From assembly GCF_030433675.1 (NCBI RefSeq), contig NZ_JAROCB010000004.1, positions 372,001 to 436,000 on the forward strand: a DNA stretch of 64,000 nucleotides, in the 5' to 3' direction. The stretch comes from Leifsonia virtsii (lineage in GTDB: Bacteria > Actinomycetota > Actinomycetes > Actinomycetales > Microbacteriaceae). A program made the translations under genes and the position numbers. This document shows positions 16,966 through 25,336 of the stretch, in pieces. Within the stretch, counting starts at the first letter, position 1; each line of letters starts with the position of its first letter. The notes below the pieces were generated by a model that had not been told where the DNA came from, did no database searches, and saw only the letters and a program-made list of their open reading frames with translations.

Positions 16966-17662
16966 GCGCCTGGCCCGGGTGCTCGGTCGCGGGAAGGCCT
17001 GCGGCGGCGAGGTGCTCGTCGTCGGCGAAGGCCTGCAGCGTCCACCCCGACCCGTCGAAGGTCAGCTCGGTGACGGAGGCGTTCGCGACCGGATGCGTCA
17101 GCAGGTGCTCCGCGAGCTGCGCCTCGGACATGCGCAGCAGCACGTACAGGAACAGGCTCACCACGGCGTCGTGCGCGAACACGACGACCGTCCCGCGGTC
17201 GGCGGGGAGGTCGCGGAGGAACGAGCGGATGCGCAGGGCGACATCCGTCCACGCCTCGCCGCCCGGCGGCCGGTAGTAGAACTTGCCCGCCCAGCGCCGG
17301 CGCTCCGCCTCCAGCGGCAGGCGGCGTTCAACGCCGAGCGCGGTGAGACGGTCGAGGATGCCGAGCTCGCGGTCGCGCAGGCGCTCGTCGAGCAGCAGCG
17401 GCACCTCCTCGCCGAGGGCGAACCGGGCCGTCTGCACGGCCCTGCGGTACGGCGAGCTGAACAGGACGGCGTCGGCCGGGAGAGCGGCGCGGAGCCGGGC
17501 GCCGAGAGCGCCGGCCTGCAGCTCGCCCAGCGGGGAGAGCGACACGTCGGGGTCGCGGGCCTCGACGGCGATCACCTCGGCGCCCGCGGCCTCCGCCGCT
17601 GCGGCGGCGACGTTCGCGGTGCTCTCGCCGTGACGGATCAGGAGCAGGGTGCGAGCGGTCAT
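16952..17662 (-). CDS. Histidine phosphatase family protein
   Basis: The 236-residue protein starts MTARTLLLIRHGESTANV; RHGE holds the catalytic histidine of the phosphoglycerate-mutase/phosphatase superfamily. FSSPYRRAVQTA near residue 80 and VVVFAHDAVV near 165 supply the other conserved Arg and His. Substrate cannot be read from the sequence. The start at 17662 overlaps the end of the cyclase-fold gene by 4 bases (ATGA), and the NnrD gene follows directly, so all three are probably one transcript. Confidence 0.9.
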   Translation of the reverse strand: MTARTLLLIRHGESTANVAAAAAEAAGAEVIAVEARDPDVSLSPLGELQAGALGARLRAALPADAVLFSSPYRRAVQTARFALGEEVPLLLDERLRDRELGILDRLTALGVERRLPLEAERRRWAGKFYYRPPGGEAWTDVALRIRSFLRDLPADRGTVVVFAHDAVVSLFLYVLLRMSEAQLAEHLLTHPVANASVTELTFDGSGWTLQAFADDEHLAAAGLPATEHPGQARADA

Positions 17663-18615
17663 GGAGTGGACTGTACGCCCGCCCAGTCGAGCACCCGGAG
17701 AGCGCGGAGGGTGTTCCACCTGCTCGGCTCGCCGACGGTCTCGAACGCGACGGCGGGACGGCCGGGGAGGGGCGAGTCGAGCTTCCAGCGGCCGTCGGCG
17801 CCGCGCTGCCGCGCGATGACCTCGACCGCCTCCGCCGCCCGCTCGTCGTAAGGGAGGCCCGCCGACCGCAGATGGTCGAGCCCGCGCAGCACGTCGTAGC
17901 GCCAGTAGTAGGGGAACGCGGCGGTGAGCCAGCCCTCGTCGATGAGCTCGCCCGTGCTCCTCCGGCGCATCATCCGGCGCTCCAGCAGGTACTCCTGGCC
18001 CCGGTGGAGCGGGAGGTCTACATCCGTCGGGCCGCCGGCGTCACGGTAGGCCGCCAGCGCCTCGACGACGCAGACGGTGCTGTGGAAGGAGCCGGGATCG
18101 TCCCGGGTCTCGGCGTAGCAGTTCCAGCCGCCGTCGGCCTGCTGGGTGTCGAGCAGCTTGCCCAGCATCGTCTCGGTGGCGTGTCCGTAGGGTGCTCCGG
18201 CGGTCAGGACGCGGCCGTTGATGCAGGGCTCGACCTCGCCGTCGAAGAAGGCGCTGCGCCCCCACTCCTCGCCCCAGTCGACGCCCGCCGCGGTGCGGTC
18301 GAGCGCGGCGCGTGTCCTGTCGCCCTCCGCGCCGAGGAGGGCGAGCAGCAGGACCACGCTGTCGGTCGCGTCCCGGTCCTCCGGCTTCCAGACGGTGCCG
18401 CCCCAGGTGCCCGAGTCGTCCTGCAGCCCGAGCAGGCGCGCTCCCCAGCCTTCGTTCTCGACCCTGGCGCGCTCGGCCCGGACCTCGTCCTCCGGTGCTC
18501 CGACCAGATCGCGCAGCGTCTGCCAGCGGATCGCCGGATCGCCCCCGAGCAGCCACTGCACCACCGGATCGTCGCGACTCCACCGTCCCGCATCCACCCC
18601 GCTCACCCCGCTCAC
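17659..18615 (-). CDS. Terpenoid-cyclase/squalene-cyclase-fold protein, unknown substrate
   Basis: The 318-residue protein shows alpha-toroid repeats of the squalene-cyclase/prenyltransferase-repeat type: QDDSGTWGGTVW near residue 63 and TQQADGGWNCY near 158, with QRGADGRWKLD near 285. Catalytic DxDD motifs of true cyclases are not seen, so it may be a non-catalytic or differently acting relative. I choose GTG 18615, preceded by GGGGGAGG seven bases upstream; the frame stays open far upstream but there it is antisense to other genes. It starts the run with the histidine phosphatase and NnrD genes. Confidence 0.72.
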   Translation of the reverse strand: MSGVSGVDAGRWSRDDPVVQWLLGGDPAIRWQTLRDLVGAPEDEVRAERARVENEGWGARLLGLQDDSGTWGGTVWKPEDRDATDSVVLLLALLGAEGDRTRAALDRTAAGVDWGEEWGRSAFFDGEVEPCINGRVLTAGAPYGHATETMLGKLLDTQQADGGWNCYAETRDDPGSFHSTVCVVEALAAYRDAGGPTDVDLPLHRGQEYLLERRMMRRRSTGELIDEGWLTAAFPYYWRYDVLRGLDHLRSAGLPYDERAAEAVEVIARQRGADGRWKLDSPLPGRPAVAFETVGEPSRWNTLRALRVLDWAGVQSTP

Positions 18616-18638
18616 GCTACGACCTCCCCCGCCCCCGG

Positions 18639-18703
18639 CCAAGAGCTCCTGAGTTGTTCGAGCGAATCGCCGCGAAAACCTCGAAGAACTCAGGAGCTCT
18701 TGG
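18639..18703. terminator. Long hairpin terminator after the MmyB-like regulator
   Basis: Arms 18639-18662 and 18680-18703 pair over 24 bases with one mismatch around a 17-base loop. The right arm covers the last codons and stop of the regulator gene (stop at 18690). It separates that gene from the downstream cyclase-fold gene on the same strand. No U-tract is present. Confidence 0.85.
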
Positions 18704-19565
18704 CTGGGGCGGAGGGGGAGGCGGAGGGGGCGAAGGACTGGGTGCCGAGCACGCCGAGGAGGGCGAGCTTCTCGGCGGCCTCGGTGCGCGGGGCCGCGGT
18801 CAGCACGAGCAGGCACTGCGACTGGTCCTCGGTGAACAGCGCCTGGCAGTCCAGCTCGATGGCGCCGAGCTCGGGATGGAGCAGCGTCTTGTGGTCCTCG
18901 AACCGGCGGGCCACCTCGTGCCGCTCCCACAGTGCGGCGAACTCGGGACTCTCGGCCAGCAGCGCCCGCACCAGCTCGCCCGCGCGCGACCGCGGACCCA
19001 TGGCCCCGTACGCGTCGCGCAGCGAGGCGACCTGCGCTCGGCTCTGCCGCTCGCGGTCCCCCTCGGGGTACTGGGCGCGGGCGGTCTCCGGGTCGGTGAA
19101 CCAGCGGTAGTACTCGCTGCGCGCGAGTCCCGTGTACCCGGACCGGTCGCCCAGCAGGGCGACGGCCATCCGGTTCTGCACCAGTGTCTCGCCGAGGGAG
19201 GAGAGGACGAGCGCCGGGGTGTCCTCCAGCCGGTCGAGCACCCGGTGCAGCGCGGGGGAGATGTGGTCGCCTGCCGAGATCCGGTCGGGGGTGTTGTGGC
19301 CCGCGACGCGGTAGAGGTAGTCCCGTTCGTCGGCGGTCAGCCGGAGGGCTCGGGCGAGGGAGGCGAGCATCTGGTCGCTCGGCTGCGGCCCGCGCCGCTG
19401 CTCCAGCCGGGTGTAGTAGTCGGTCGACATCGCCGCGAGGAGGGCGACCTCCTCCCGCCGCAGCCCGGGAGCGCGGCGGCGGGCGCCCGGCGGCAGGCCG
19501 ACGTCCTCCGGGCGCAGCGTCTCGCGGTGGCGCCGCAGGAAGTCGGCGAGGGCGGAACGATCCAT
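18690..19565 (-). CDS. XRE-family regulator with MmyB-like ligand domain
   Basis: The 291-residue protein begins with a helix-turn-helix (about 25-65: GLRREEVALLAAMSTDYYTR) in the form found in MmyB-like regulators, then a PAS-like MmyB ligand domain (about 105-270, with SEYYRWFTDPETARAQYP). These proteins often control a neighbouring short-chain dehydrogenase and may sense fatty-acid-like ligands. Here an SDR gene is divergent 102 bases away, the common pairing. The C-terminal residues after 275 are low-complexity Ala/Ser/Pro and coincide with the terminator arm. Confidence 0.9.
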   Translation of the reverse strand: MDRSALADFLRRHRETLRPEDVGLPPGARRRAPGLRREEVALLAAMSTDYYTRLEQRRGPQPSDQMLASLARALRLTADERDYLYRVAGHNTPDRISAGDHISPALHRVLDRLEDTPALVLSSLGETLVQNRMAVALLGDRSGYTGLARSEYYRWFTDPETARAQYPEGDRERQSRAQVASLRDAYGAMGPRSRAGELVRALLAESPEFAALWERHEVARRFEDHKTLLHPELGAIELDCQALFTEDQSQCLLVLTAAPRTEAAEKLALLGVLGTQSFAPSASPSAPAKSS

Positions 19566-19666
19566 GTCTCCATGATGGCGGCCAGGCCCGTCGCGAACCA
19601 GGGACCGCCGATCCCTGGACGACCGCTCCGCTTCCTCCGCCCCCAGGACCCGCGCACGCTGGGGTC

Positions 19667-20440
19667 ATGGACATCACAGGGAACACCGTCTTCATCCCCG
19701 GCGCCACCAGCGGCATCGGGCTCGCCCTCGCCGTCGCGCTGCACGAGCGCGGCAACACCGTCGTCGTCGGAGGACGGCGCACCGAGCTGCTCGAGCGGAT
19801 CGCCGCGGAGCACCCCGGCATCGGCACCGTGCGCATCGACACCGCGGACCCGGAGAGCATCCGGTCGGCCGCGGCCGAGGTGCTCGCCGCCCACCCCGAC
19901 CTCAACGTGCTGATCGCTATGGCGGGCATCATGCGGGCCGAGGACTGGCACACGCCCGCCGGCTTCCTCGATTCCGCCGAGGCGACCGTCACGACCAACG
20001 TCCTCGGGCCGATCCGGCTCATCGCCGCGTTCGTCGAGCACTTGCAGACCCGGCCGGACGCCACCATCGTCACCGTCTCTTCCGGGCTCGCCTTCGCGCC
20101 GCTGAAGGTCACGCCCAGCTACAACGCGAGCAAGGCGGCCATCCACATGCTCAGCGAGAGCATCCGCCTGCAGTTGGCCGACACGAGCGTGAAGGTCGTG
20201 GAGCTGGAGCCGCCGTCGGTCGCGACGGACCTCATGCCCGGTCAGCGCGAGAGCTCCTTCGCGATGCCGCTCGACGAGTTCGTCGCCGAGGTCATGCAGC
20301 TCATCGAGTCGCAGCCGGACGCGAAGGAGGTGCAGGTCGAGCGCGTCAAGTTCCTCCGTTACGGGGAGGCGCGCGGCGACTACGACCGGGTCGTCGAGGT
20401 GCTCAACGCATCCGACCCGCACGGCAAGGACGCGGCCTAG
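19667..20440 (+). CDS. Short-chain dehydrogenase/reductase (DltE-like)
   Basis: The 257-residue protein has the classical SDR cofactor motif TSGIGLA (in PGATSGIGLALAVALHERG), AMAGI at the NAG-like position, catalytic Ser in VTVSSGLAF and YNASK with the Tyr and Lys. It is closest in style to the DltE/YbbO-like classical group. Substrate unknown. ATG 19667 gives the usual length. It is divergent from an MmyB-like regulator that probably controls it. Its stop shares the palindrome CTAG with the stop of the convergent glycosylase gene. Confidence 0.9.
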   Translation: MDITGNTVFIPGATSGIGLALAVALHERGNTVVVGGRRTELLERIAAEHPGIGTVRIDTADPESIRSAAAEVLAAHPDLNVLIAMAGIMRAEDWHTPAGFLDSAEATVTTNVLGPIRLIAAFVEHLQTRPDATIVTVSSGLAFAPLKVTPSYNASKAAIHMLSESIRLQLADTSVKVVELEPPSVATDLMPGQRESSFAMPLDEFVAEVMQLIESQPDAKEVQVERVKFLRYGEARGDYDRVVEVLNASDPHGKDAA

Positions 20441-21528
20441 CGCCTGGCGCGCTCCACCTCGACGCCCAGCCACTCCGCGAGCCCCTCGATCGCCTGCTGC
20501 ACGTCGTCGCGTGCGGTGGCGTCGAGGGGCTCGTCCTCGTGCACGGCGTCGACGCGCAGCACGCCGGCCTTGCGGTCGGCGGTGGCGTCGAGCTTGCCGA
20601 CCAGCCGGTCGCCGTGCAGGATCGGCAGGGCGAAATAGCCCCAGCGGCGCTTCGCGGCCGGTTTGTACATCTCCAGCAGGTACTCGAAGCGGAACAGTTC
20701 CTGAGAGCGCACGCGGTCGTGGATGAGGCGGTCGAACGGCGACAGCAGGGCCGTGCGCCCCGAGAACGGCTGCCCCACCGCCTCCGGGTCGACCCGCCAG
20801 ACCCGGTCGCTGCCCTCGACCCGTGCGGGCACGCCGGCGTCGCCGACGAGCTGCGGACGCGCGATGCCGAGCGCACGCAGGCGACGTTCGTCGCGCAGCG
20901 CTGCCGCCTCGGCCTCCGGCACCACTTCGATCTCGGCTGGGTAGACGCGCTCGGCCAGGTCCCACGTGCGCTGCCGGCCGATCCGGCCGGCGACGGCCAC
21001 CTCGCCGCGCCCCTGCAGCAGCTCCAGCATGTGGGTGACGTTCTTGTCGTGCGTCCAGCCGGTCGAGGTCCACGGCACCTCCGCGGTGTCCGGGATGTCC
21101 TTCGACAGCAGCGGACCTGTGTCGCGCAACCGGTCGAGCACGTCGCGCCGGAACCGGGGATTGGCCTCCAGCCAGGCACGCCAGCCGCCGTGCGCGGGGC
21201 CCGAGGCCATGCGGTCGAGGTTGAGCGCCAGGTCGGAGACCGGACGGAGCATCGCGAACGGAGGCTGCACCGGGTCGTCCTGCGCCTTCAGCTCGTAGAG
21301 CGTCCTGTCGCGTTCGACCGCCGCCTGCAACTGCTCCGGGCGGTACGCGGCGCCGATCCTCGTGTAGGCGATGAGGTCGGCGCTCGGCGCGATCGCGGCC
21401 GTCGGGTCCAGCTGCAGGAAGGTGAGGTGCTCCACCAGCGGCACGAGCTCCGTCGGGCGGTCGGCGTCAAGACGCTGCGCACGTACGGCGATGCGGCGCG
21501 CTTCGTCCCGGTCGAGAGCGATCTCCAT
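20437..21528 (-). CDS. AlkX/YcaQ-type winged-helix DNA glycosylase
   Basis: The 363-residue protein belongs to the HTH_42 winged-helix family. The motif FLQLDPT places Q39-L40-D41, the Q-x-D catalytic motif of AlkX (YcaQ)-type glycosylases that unhook DNA crosslinks and remove bulky alkyl adducts; the AlkZ subgroup carries QxQ instead. Tandem winged helices fill the middle, and the C-terminal part has RWGYFALPILHGDRLVGK, another family mark. It is a single gene, convergent with the SDR gene and sharing its last four bases. Confidence 0.82.
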   Translation of the reverse strand: MEIALDRDEARRIAVRAQRLDADRPTELVPLVEHLTFLQLDPTAAIAPSADLIAYTRIGAAYRPEQLQAAVERDRTLYELKAQDDPVQPPFAMLRPVSDLALNLDRMASGPAHGGWRAWLEANPRFRRDVLDRLRDTGPLLSKDIPDTAEVPWTSTGWTHDKNVTHMLELLQGRGEVAVAGRIGRQRTWDLAERVYPAEIEVVPEAEAAALRDERRLRALGIARPQLVGDAGVPARVEGSDRVWRVDPEAVGQPFSGRTALLSPFDRLIHDRVRSQELFRFEYLLEMYKPAAKRRWGYFALPILHGDRLVGKLDATADRKAGVLRVDAVHEDEPLDATARDDVQQAIEGLAEWLGVEVERARR

Positions 21529-21634
21529 GCCAGAACGCTAGCGGGCGCGACCGACACCGCTCCCTCTTCCCCCGGTCTCGGTTCGGGGATAGCATCCACG
21601 AGCACGGTCACCGACGGCGTCGGAAGGGGCGATC

Positions 21635-21667
21635 ATGCGGCGGGAACCACAGCGGATCGTCGGCTGA
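21635..21667 (+). CDS. Possible 10-codon leader peptide before the membrane-protein gene
   Basis: ATG 21635, preceded by a good GGAAGGGG ribosome site, opens a 10-codon frame (MRREPQRIVG) whose stop overlaps the start of the next gene in TGATG. The membrane-protein start itself has no clear ribosome site, so it may depend on ribosomes finishing this leader. Chance is not excluded. Confidence 0.3.
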   Translation: MRREPQRIVG

Positions 21668-22209
21668 TGGACCTCAACGAGGAGGATGCCGGCGGCGGTG
21701 CCACGCGCATCCAGCGGCGGCTGTGGCGGCACTGGGGAACGCCCGCGTCGATCTACGGGACCATCGTGTACGCGAGCGTCGTCGCTGCGGCGTCGGGGGA
21801 GCACGACGACCAGACCTCTGCCGTGCGGCTGCTCGTGTTCAGCCTCGTCAGCATCGTCGTGTTCTGGCTGGCGCACGTGTACTCCACTGCGCTCGGCTAC
21901 CACGGCGACGCCGCGCGCCTGGGCGACCGGGTGAGCGCGTCGATCGGCCACGCATTGCGCGAGTCGGGCGGGATGCTGGAGGCGGCGATCGTGCCGAGCG
22001 TGCCGCTCCTACTGGCGGCGCTCGGAGTGCTGCCGGCGGACCTGGGCGTCGCCCTTGCGCTGTGGCTCACCGTCGTCATGCTCGCCGTGCTCGGCTACTC
22101 GGTGTTCCTCATGCGCGGGCGGCCATTCCTCGTCTGCCTGGTCGGCGCCCTCATCACCGGCGCGTTCGGGGTCGTCGTCATCCTGCTGAAGAGCGCGCTG
22201 CAGCACTGA
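21667..22209 (+). CDS. Four-helix integral membrane protein, unknown function
   Basis: The 180-residue protein has about four hydrophobic segments: residues 27-45, 58-74, 104-120 and 124-142, with a further one to the C-terminus (155-175). No charged catalytic residues stand out. I do not recognise the family. ATG 21667 is overlapped by the stop of a possible 10-codon leader. It is convergent with the alpha/beta hydrolase gene at 22246. Confidence 0.62.
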   Translation: MDLNEEDAGGGATRIQRRLWRHWGTPASIYGTIVYASVVAAASGEHDDQTSAVRLLVFSLVSIVVFWLAHVYSTALGYHGDAARLGDRVSASIGHALRESGGMLEAAIVPSVPLLLAALGVLPADLGVALALWLTVVMLAVLGYSVFLMRGRPFLVCLVGALITGAFGVVVILLKSALQH

Positions 22210-22245
22210 GCGTGGAGGCAGCCCGCCGTCGGCGGTCGCGAGAGC

Positions 22246-22959
22246 TCAGCGGTCGGCGATCTCCGCGAGCAGCCGGCCGAGCTCGGTGGGTCGCGTGAAC
22301 ATCGGCCAGTGCCCGGTCGGCAGCTCGACGATGTCGAGCCGTTCCAGCCGCCCGACCTCCGCGAGGACGGGCGAGCCGCCGTCGACCCAGGAGCGGAGGT
22401 CGGCCGGCGTGAACTCGCAGGAGACGATCGTCGCGGGCACGGCCAGCCGGCGCGGGTCGTCGGCCAGCTCGATCGCGTCGCCCGGCACCGCGCCGGGCTC
22501 CGGGACGGCGCGGCGGCGGAACTCGTCGCGCTGCTCGTCGGTCAGGTCGATCAGGTCGGCGTCGTCGAACTCGTCCCACTCCAGCAGCTCGACCTCGCCG
22601 TCGACCGGCGTCATGTCGGGGGCGATCGCCTGGCCCGGGCCGAGCGGCCAGGAGTCGACGTAGACCGTGCGGGCGATCCGCTCGGGTCGCAGACTGGTCG
22701 CCGCGTACGACAGCGGGCCGCCGCCGGAGTGCCCGACCAGCACGACGTCGTGAGCCGACGGGTCGCCCACGCGGTCGATCTCCGCCACGATCGCGTCGAC
22801 CTGCTCCTTCACGCCGATCGCACTGCGGTTGGCGTCGCGCGACTCCAGCCCGGGCAGCGTAATCGGGTGCGGATGGTGGCCCGCCTGCTCGAGAGCGGGC
22901 GTCACCTCGCTCCACGCGTCGGCGCCGAGCCAGAATCCGGGAACGAGGATGATCTCCAT
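22246..22959 (-). CDS. Alpha/beta hydrolase
   Basis: The 237-residue protein is a compact alpha/beta hydrolase: LVPGFWLG forms the oxyanion loop, GHSGGG (about residue 76) carries the nucleophilic serine, and TGHWPMF near the C-terminus supplies the catalytic histidine. It resembles EstC/MenH-like esterases. Substrate unknown. It stands alone between a membrane-protein gene and the DUF2000 gene, both of which could have their own promoters. Confidence 0.87.
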   Translation of the reverse strand: MEIILVPGFWLGADAWSEVTPALEQAGHHPHPITLPGLESRDANRSAIGVKEQVDAIVAEIDRVGDPSAHDVVLVGHSGGGPLSYAATSLRPERIARTVYVDSWPLGPGQAIAPDMTPVDGEVELLEWDEFDDADLIDLTDEQRDEFRRRAVPEPGAVPGDAIELADDPRRLAVPATIVSCEFTPADLRSWVDGGSPVLAEVGRLERLDIVELPTGHWPMFTRPTELGRLLAEIADR

Positions 22960-22987
22960 GCGACGACGCTATCCCGGGGGTCCGACA

Positions 22988-23452
22988 TCAGAGCAGGGCC
23001 AGCCTCCCGACGATGCGGTCCACGCGGTTCCTGGGGCCGACCACGCTGACGGCGTAGTAAGGGAGAGCCTCGCCCTCGGTCGCCGTCACCGCCGCGAGGT
23101 ACTCGTCGTAGACGCGCGTCTGCTGCGCCGCGGCCGGCATGTCGGCGACGAACACGTCATCGGCCGCCGCGGCCTTCGCCCGGATGGCGGCCAGCTGGGC
23201 GGCGGACGCACGCAGCACCGAGCAGCCCGCCCACGGAAGCCCGGGGTGCGTGCTGCCGTCGGCGTCCACCGCATCCGGGCCTAGCAGCCCCGCGACCCCG
23301 GCGGCGGTCGCGGCGGCGGTGCAGATCGCGGCGTTCGCGGCGAGCCCGGCCGGGAGCGATTCGTCGACGACGACCACCCACTTGAGGCGGGCGGACCGGG
23401 TCGGTGCGGAGGTGTCCACCTCGTCCGGTCGGAATCCGACTGCTGCGGTCAT
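22988..23452 (-). CDS. DUF2000 family protein
   Basis: The 154-residue protein resembles DUF2000, a small fold related to peptidyl-tRNA hydrolase 2: KWVVVVDESLPAGLAANAA near residue 24 and LPWAGCSVL near 75. No biochemical role is established for the family. ATG 23452 is chosen because the longer frame upstream lies antisense to the AsnC-type gene. It is divergent from that regulator across 103 bases, which suggests that the regulator controls it. Confidence 0.78.
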   Translation of the reverse strand: MTAAVGFRPDEVDTSAPTRSARLKWVVVVDESLPAGLAANAAICTAAATAAGVAGLLGPDAVDADGSTHPGLPWAGCSVLRASAAQLAAIRAKAAAADDVFVADMPAAAQQTRVYDEYLAAVTATEGEALPYYAVSVVGPRNRVDRIVGRLALL

Positions 23453-23518
23453 CGAGCATCCTTTCGTTCGGTCGATGAGCACTGAACCTAGCCTCTGCGC
23501 GCGAGAGTTGCTTAGAAT

Positions 23519-23533
23519 CCGAACGATGTTCGG
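23519..23533. promoter_or_regulatory. Palindrome, candidate AsnC/Lrp operator
   Basis: CCGAAC-GAT-GTTCGG is a perfect 6-bp inverted repeat between the divergent DUF2000 and AsnC/Lrp genes. AsnC/Lrp proteins usually bind such sites near their own promoter. The -10-like TAGAAT at 23543-23548 sits seven bases before GTG 23556, suggesting a leaderless message starting at that codon. Confidence 0.5.
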
Positions 23534-23555
23534 CGCACGGCCTAGAATCGCCGGT

Positions 23556-24011
23556 GTGGACGAACTTGATCGGGCGATCCTGCGGGAACTCCAGTCGGAT
23601 GGGCGGCGCAGCAACCGGGATGTCGCGGCCGCGGTCGGCGTCTCCCCGAGCACCGCACTCGAACGCACGCGGGCGCTGCGGAGGCGCGGCATCATCCGCG
23701 GCGCCAGCCTCGACGTCGACCTGGCCGCGATCGGGCGACCGGTGCAGGCGCTAATCGCCGTGCGGGTGCGGCCGCCGTCGCGGCCGGTGATCGAGGGCTT
23801 CCGCGACTGGGTGGCCTCGCTGCCGGAGACCATCGGCGTGTTCGTGACCAGCGGCAACGAGGACTTCATCATCCACGTCGCCGTCGCCGACAACGACAGC
23901 CTCTACGCCTTCGTCATCGACCGGCTGACGCAGCGACGGGAGATCGCCGACGTGCGCACGTCGATCGTCTACGAGCACCTGCGCGACGGGAGCCCCGAAC
24001 CGGTGGACTGA
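23556..24011 (+). CDS. Lrp/AsnC family transcriptional regulator
   Basis: The 151-residue protein has the family layout: a helix-turn-helix at about residues 4-55 (DELDRAILRELQSDGR, then NRDVAAAVGVSPSTALERTR) and a RAM/AsnC ligand domain after 65 (VQALIAVRV and TSGNEDFIIHVAV). GTG 23556 fits a leaderless start after TAGAAT; an in-frame ATG at 23526 would add ten residues. It is divergent from the DUF2000 gene, its likely target, and probably responds to an amino acid or related effector. Confidence 0.9.
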   Translation: MDELDRAILRELQSDGRRSNRDVAAAVGVSPSTALERTRALRRRGIIRGASLDVDLAAIGRPVQALIAVRVRPPSRPVIEGFRDWVASLPETIGVFVTSGNEDFIIHVAVADNDSLYAFVIDRLTQRREIADVRTSIVYEHLRDGSPEPVD

Positions 24012-24065
24012 CCCGCAGGCGGGACTACGATGTGCGGCACCGCATCCCTCGAGAGGAAGACCCCC

Positions 24066-24887
24066 ATGCCCGCTCTGACCGACACCTTCACCCTGTCCAA
24101 CGGCGTGACCATCCCCAAGATCGGCTTCGGCACCTGGCAGATCCCGGACGGGAACGAGACCTACGACTCCGTCCGCACCGCGCTCGACGCCGGCTACCGG
24201 CACATCGACACGGCCCGCGCCTACGGCAACGAGCAGAGCGTCGGCCGCGCGGTCCGCGACAGCGGCATCCCGCGCGAGGAGATCTTCATCACCACGAAGT
24301 GCCCCGCCGAGGTGAAGGACGCGGAGGGCGCCCGCCATGCATTCGAGCAGTCCACCAAGCTGCTCGACCTCGGGCCGATCGACCTCTACCTCATCCACGC
24401 GCCCTGGCCCTGGAACGCCATCGGCAGCGACCACCGCGCGGGGAACATCGAGGTCTGGAAGGTGTTCGAGGAGGTCTACGAGGAGGGTCTGACGCGCAGC
24501 ATCGGCGTCAGCAACTTCGAGGTCGCCGACCTGGAGTCGCTCATCGACGCGACCGAGGTCGTGCCGCACGCCAACCAGATCCGCTGGTTCGTCGGCAACA
24601 CCCAGCCGGAGACGACCGCGTTCAGCCACGAGCACGACATCCTCGTCGAGGGTTACTCGCCGCTCGCGACCGGCCGGCTGCTCGACAACGAGGACATCGC
24701 GCGCATCGCGGAGAAGTACGGCAAGTCGGTGGCGCAGGTCAGCATCCGCTACCTGCTGCAGAAGGACATCCTGCCGCTGCCGAAGTCGACCACTCCCGAG
24801 CGCATCCGCGAGAACGCCGACGTCGACTTCGAGCTGTCGCCGGAGGACGTGGCCACCCTCGACGCGCTGGACGCCGGGGACCGCTGA
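24066..24887 (+). CDS. Aldo/keto reductase
   Basis: The 273-residue protein is a typical NADPH-dependent aldo-keto reductase. The catalytic tetrad is visible: Asp in HIDTARAYGNE, Tyr in the same motif, Lys in TTKCP and His in YLIHAPWPW. IGVSNFEVADLE and the C-terminal LPKSTTPERIRENADV bind the cofactor. It resembles 2,5-diketogluconate reductase and related AKR5 enzymes; the substrate is not determined. The start ATG 24066 follows GAGAGGAAGACCCCC. It is convergent with the exported-protein gene at 24892. Confidence 0.92.
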   Translation: MPALTDTFTLSNGVTIPKIGFGTWQIPDGNETYDSVRTALDAGYRHIDTARAYGNEQSVGRAVRDSGIPREEIFITTKCPAEVKDAEGARHAFEQSTKLLDLGPIDLYLIHAPWPWNAIGSDHRAGNIEVWKVFEEVYEEGLTRSIGVSNFEVADLESLIDATEVVPHANQIRWFVGNTQPETTAFSHEHDILVEGYSPLATGRLLDNEDIARIAEKYGKSVAQVSIRYLLQKDILPLPKSTTPERIRENADVDFELSPEDVATLDALDAGDR

Positions 24888-24891
24888 GCCG

Positions 24892-25326
24892 TCATTCGAC
24901 GGTGAGGTACGCCGCGTAACCGGCGCAGGAGGCCCCGGTGTCGTCGCAGTGGTCCATGGGGCTGCCCTTGACATCGACGACGGCAGGGCCGGTCGGGAAG
25001 GTCGGAGGGACGGTGAGCGTCAGACGAAAGCTGCCGTCCTCCGTGACCGCCGTCGTGACCGGCGGCCCCGGCTGTCCCGGGTGGATGAGCCTCACCCGGT
25101 AGGTGTGCCCGCGCCCGTACCCGAGCGCGCAGTCCGCCGCCGGGCTCGAGACGGTGATGGACTCGCCGGGCGCGACGGTCTGCGGGCTCACCTGGAGACG
25201 GGCGGGCAGGCACCGCGGCGCAGACCGGCCCGACCAGTCGCGGTCCGACACCCCCACAGCCACGAGCGCTGCGACCACGGCGCCGAGCACACCCAGCGTG
25301 ATGACCGTCCGCAGATGCCGCCGCAC
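24892..25326 (-). CDS. Exported or membrane-anchored protein, unknown
   Basis: The 144-residue protein has a basic N-terminus followed by one hydrophobic helix (about residues 8-27), then an outward beta-rich domain with four cysteines (residues about 39, 66, 127 and 134) that could form two disulfides. VAPGESITVSSPA resembles an immunoglobulin-like strand pattern. No named family is recognised. It follows the LysM lipoprotein gene by 10 bases on the same strand, so both are probably made together for the cell surface. Confidence 0.65.
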   Translation of the reverse strand: MRRHLRTVITLGVLGAVVAALVAVGVSDRDWSGRSAPRCLPARLQVSPQTVAPGESITVSSPAADCALGYGRGHTYRVRLIHPGQPGPPVTTAVTEDGSFRLTLTVPPTFPTGPAVVDVKGSPMDHCDDTGASCAGYAAYLTVE

Positions 25327-25336
25327 CGCCGCCGCC

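Noticed and set aside
17659-20112. A single 817-codon minus-strand gene
   Set aside because: Only the part from GTG 18615 is protein-like. Upstream it is antisense to the SDR gene or out of frame with the MmyB-like regulator and crosses a terminator.
23519-23533. LexA/SOS box (CGAAC...GTTCG)
   Set aside because: Spacing is three bases, whereas the actinobacterial/Bacillus SOS box has four, and no repair gene is downstream. AsnC/Lrp operator fits better.
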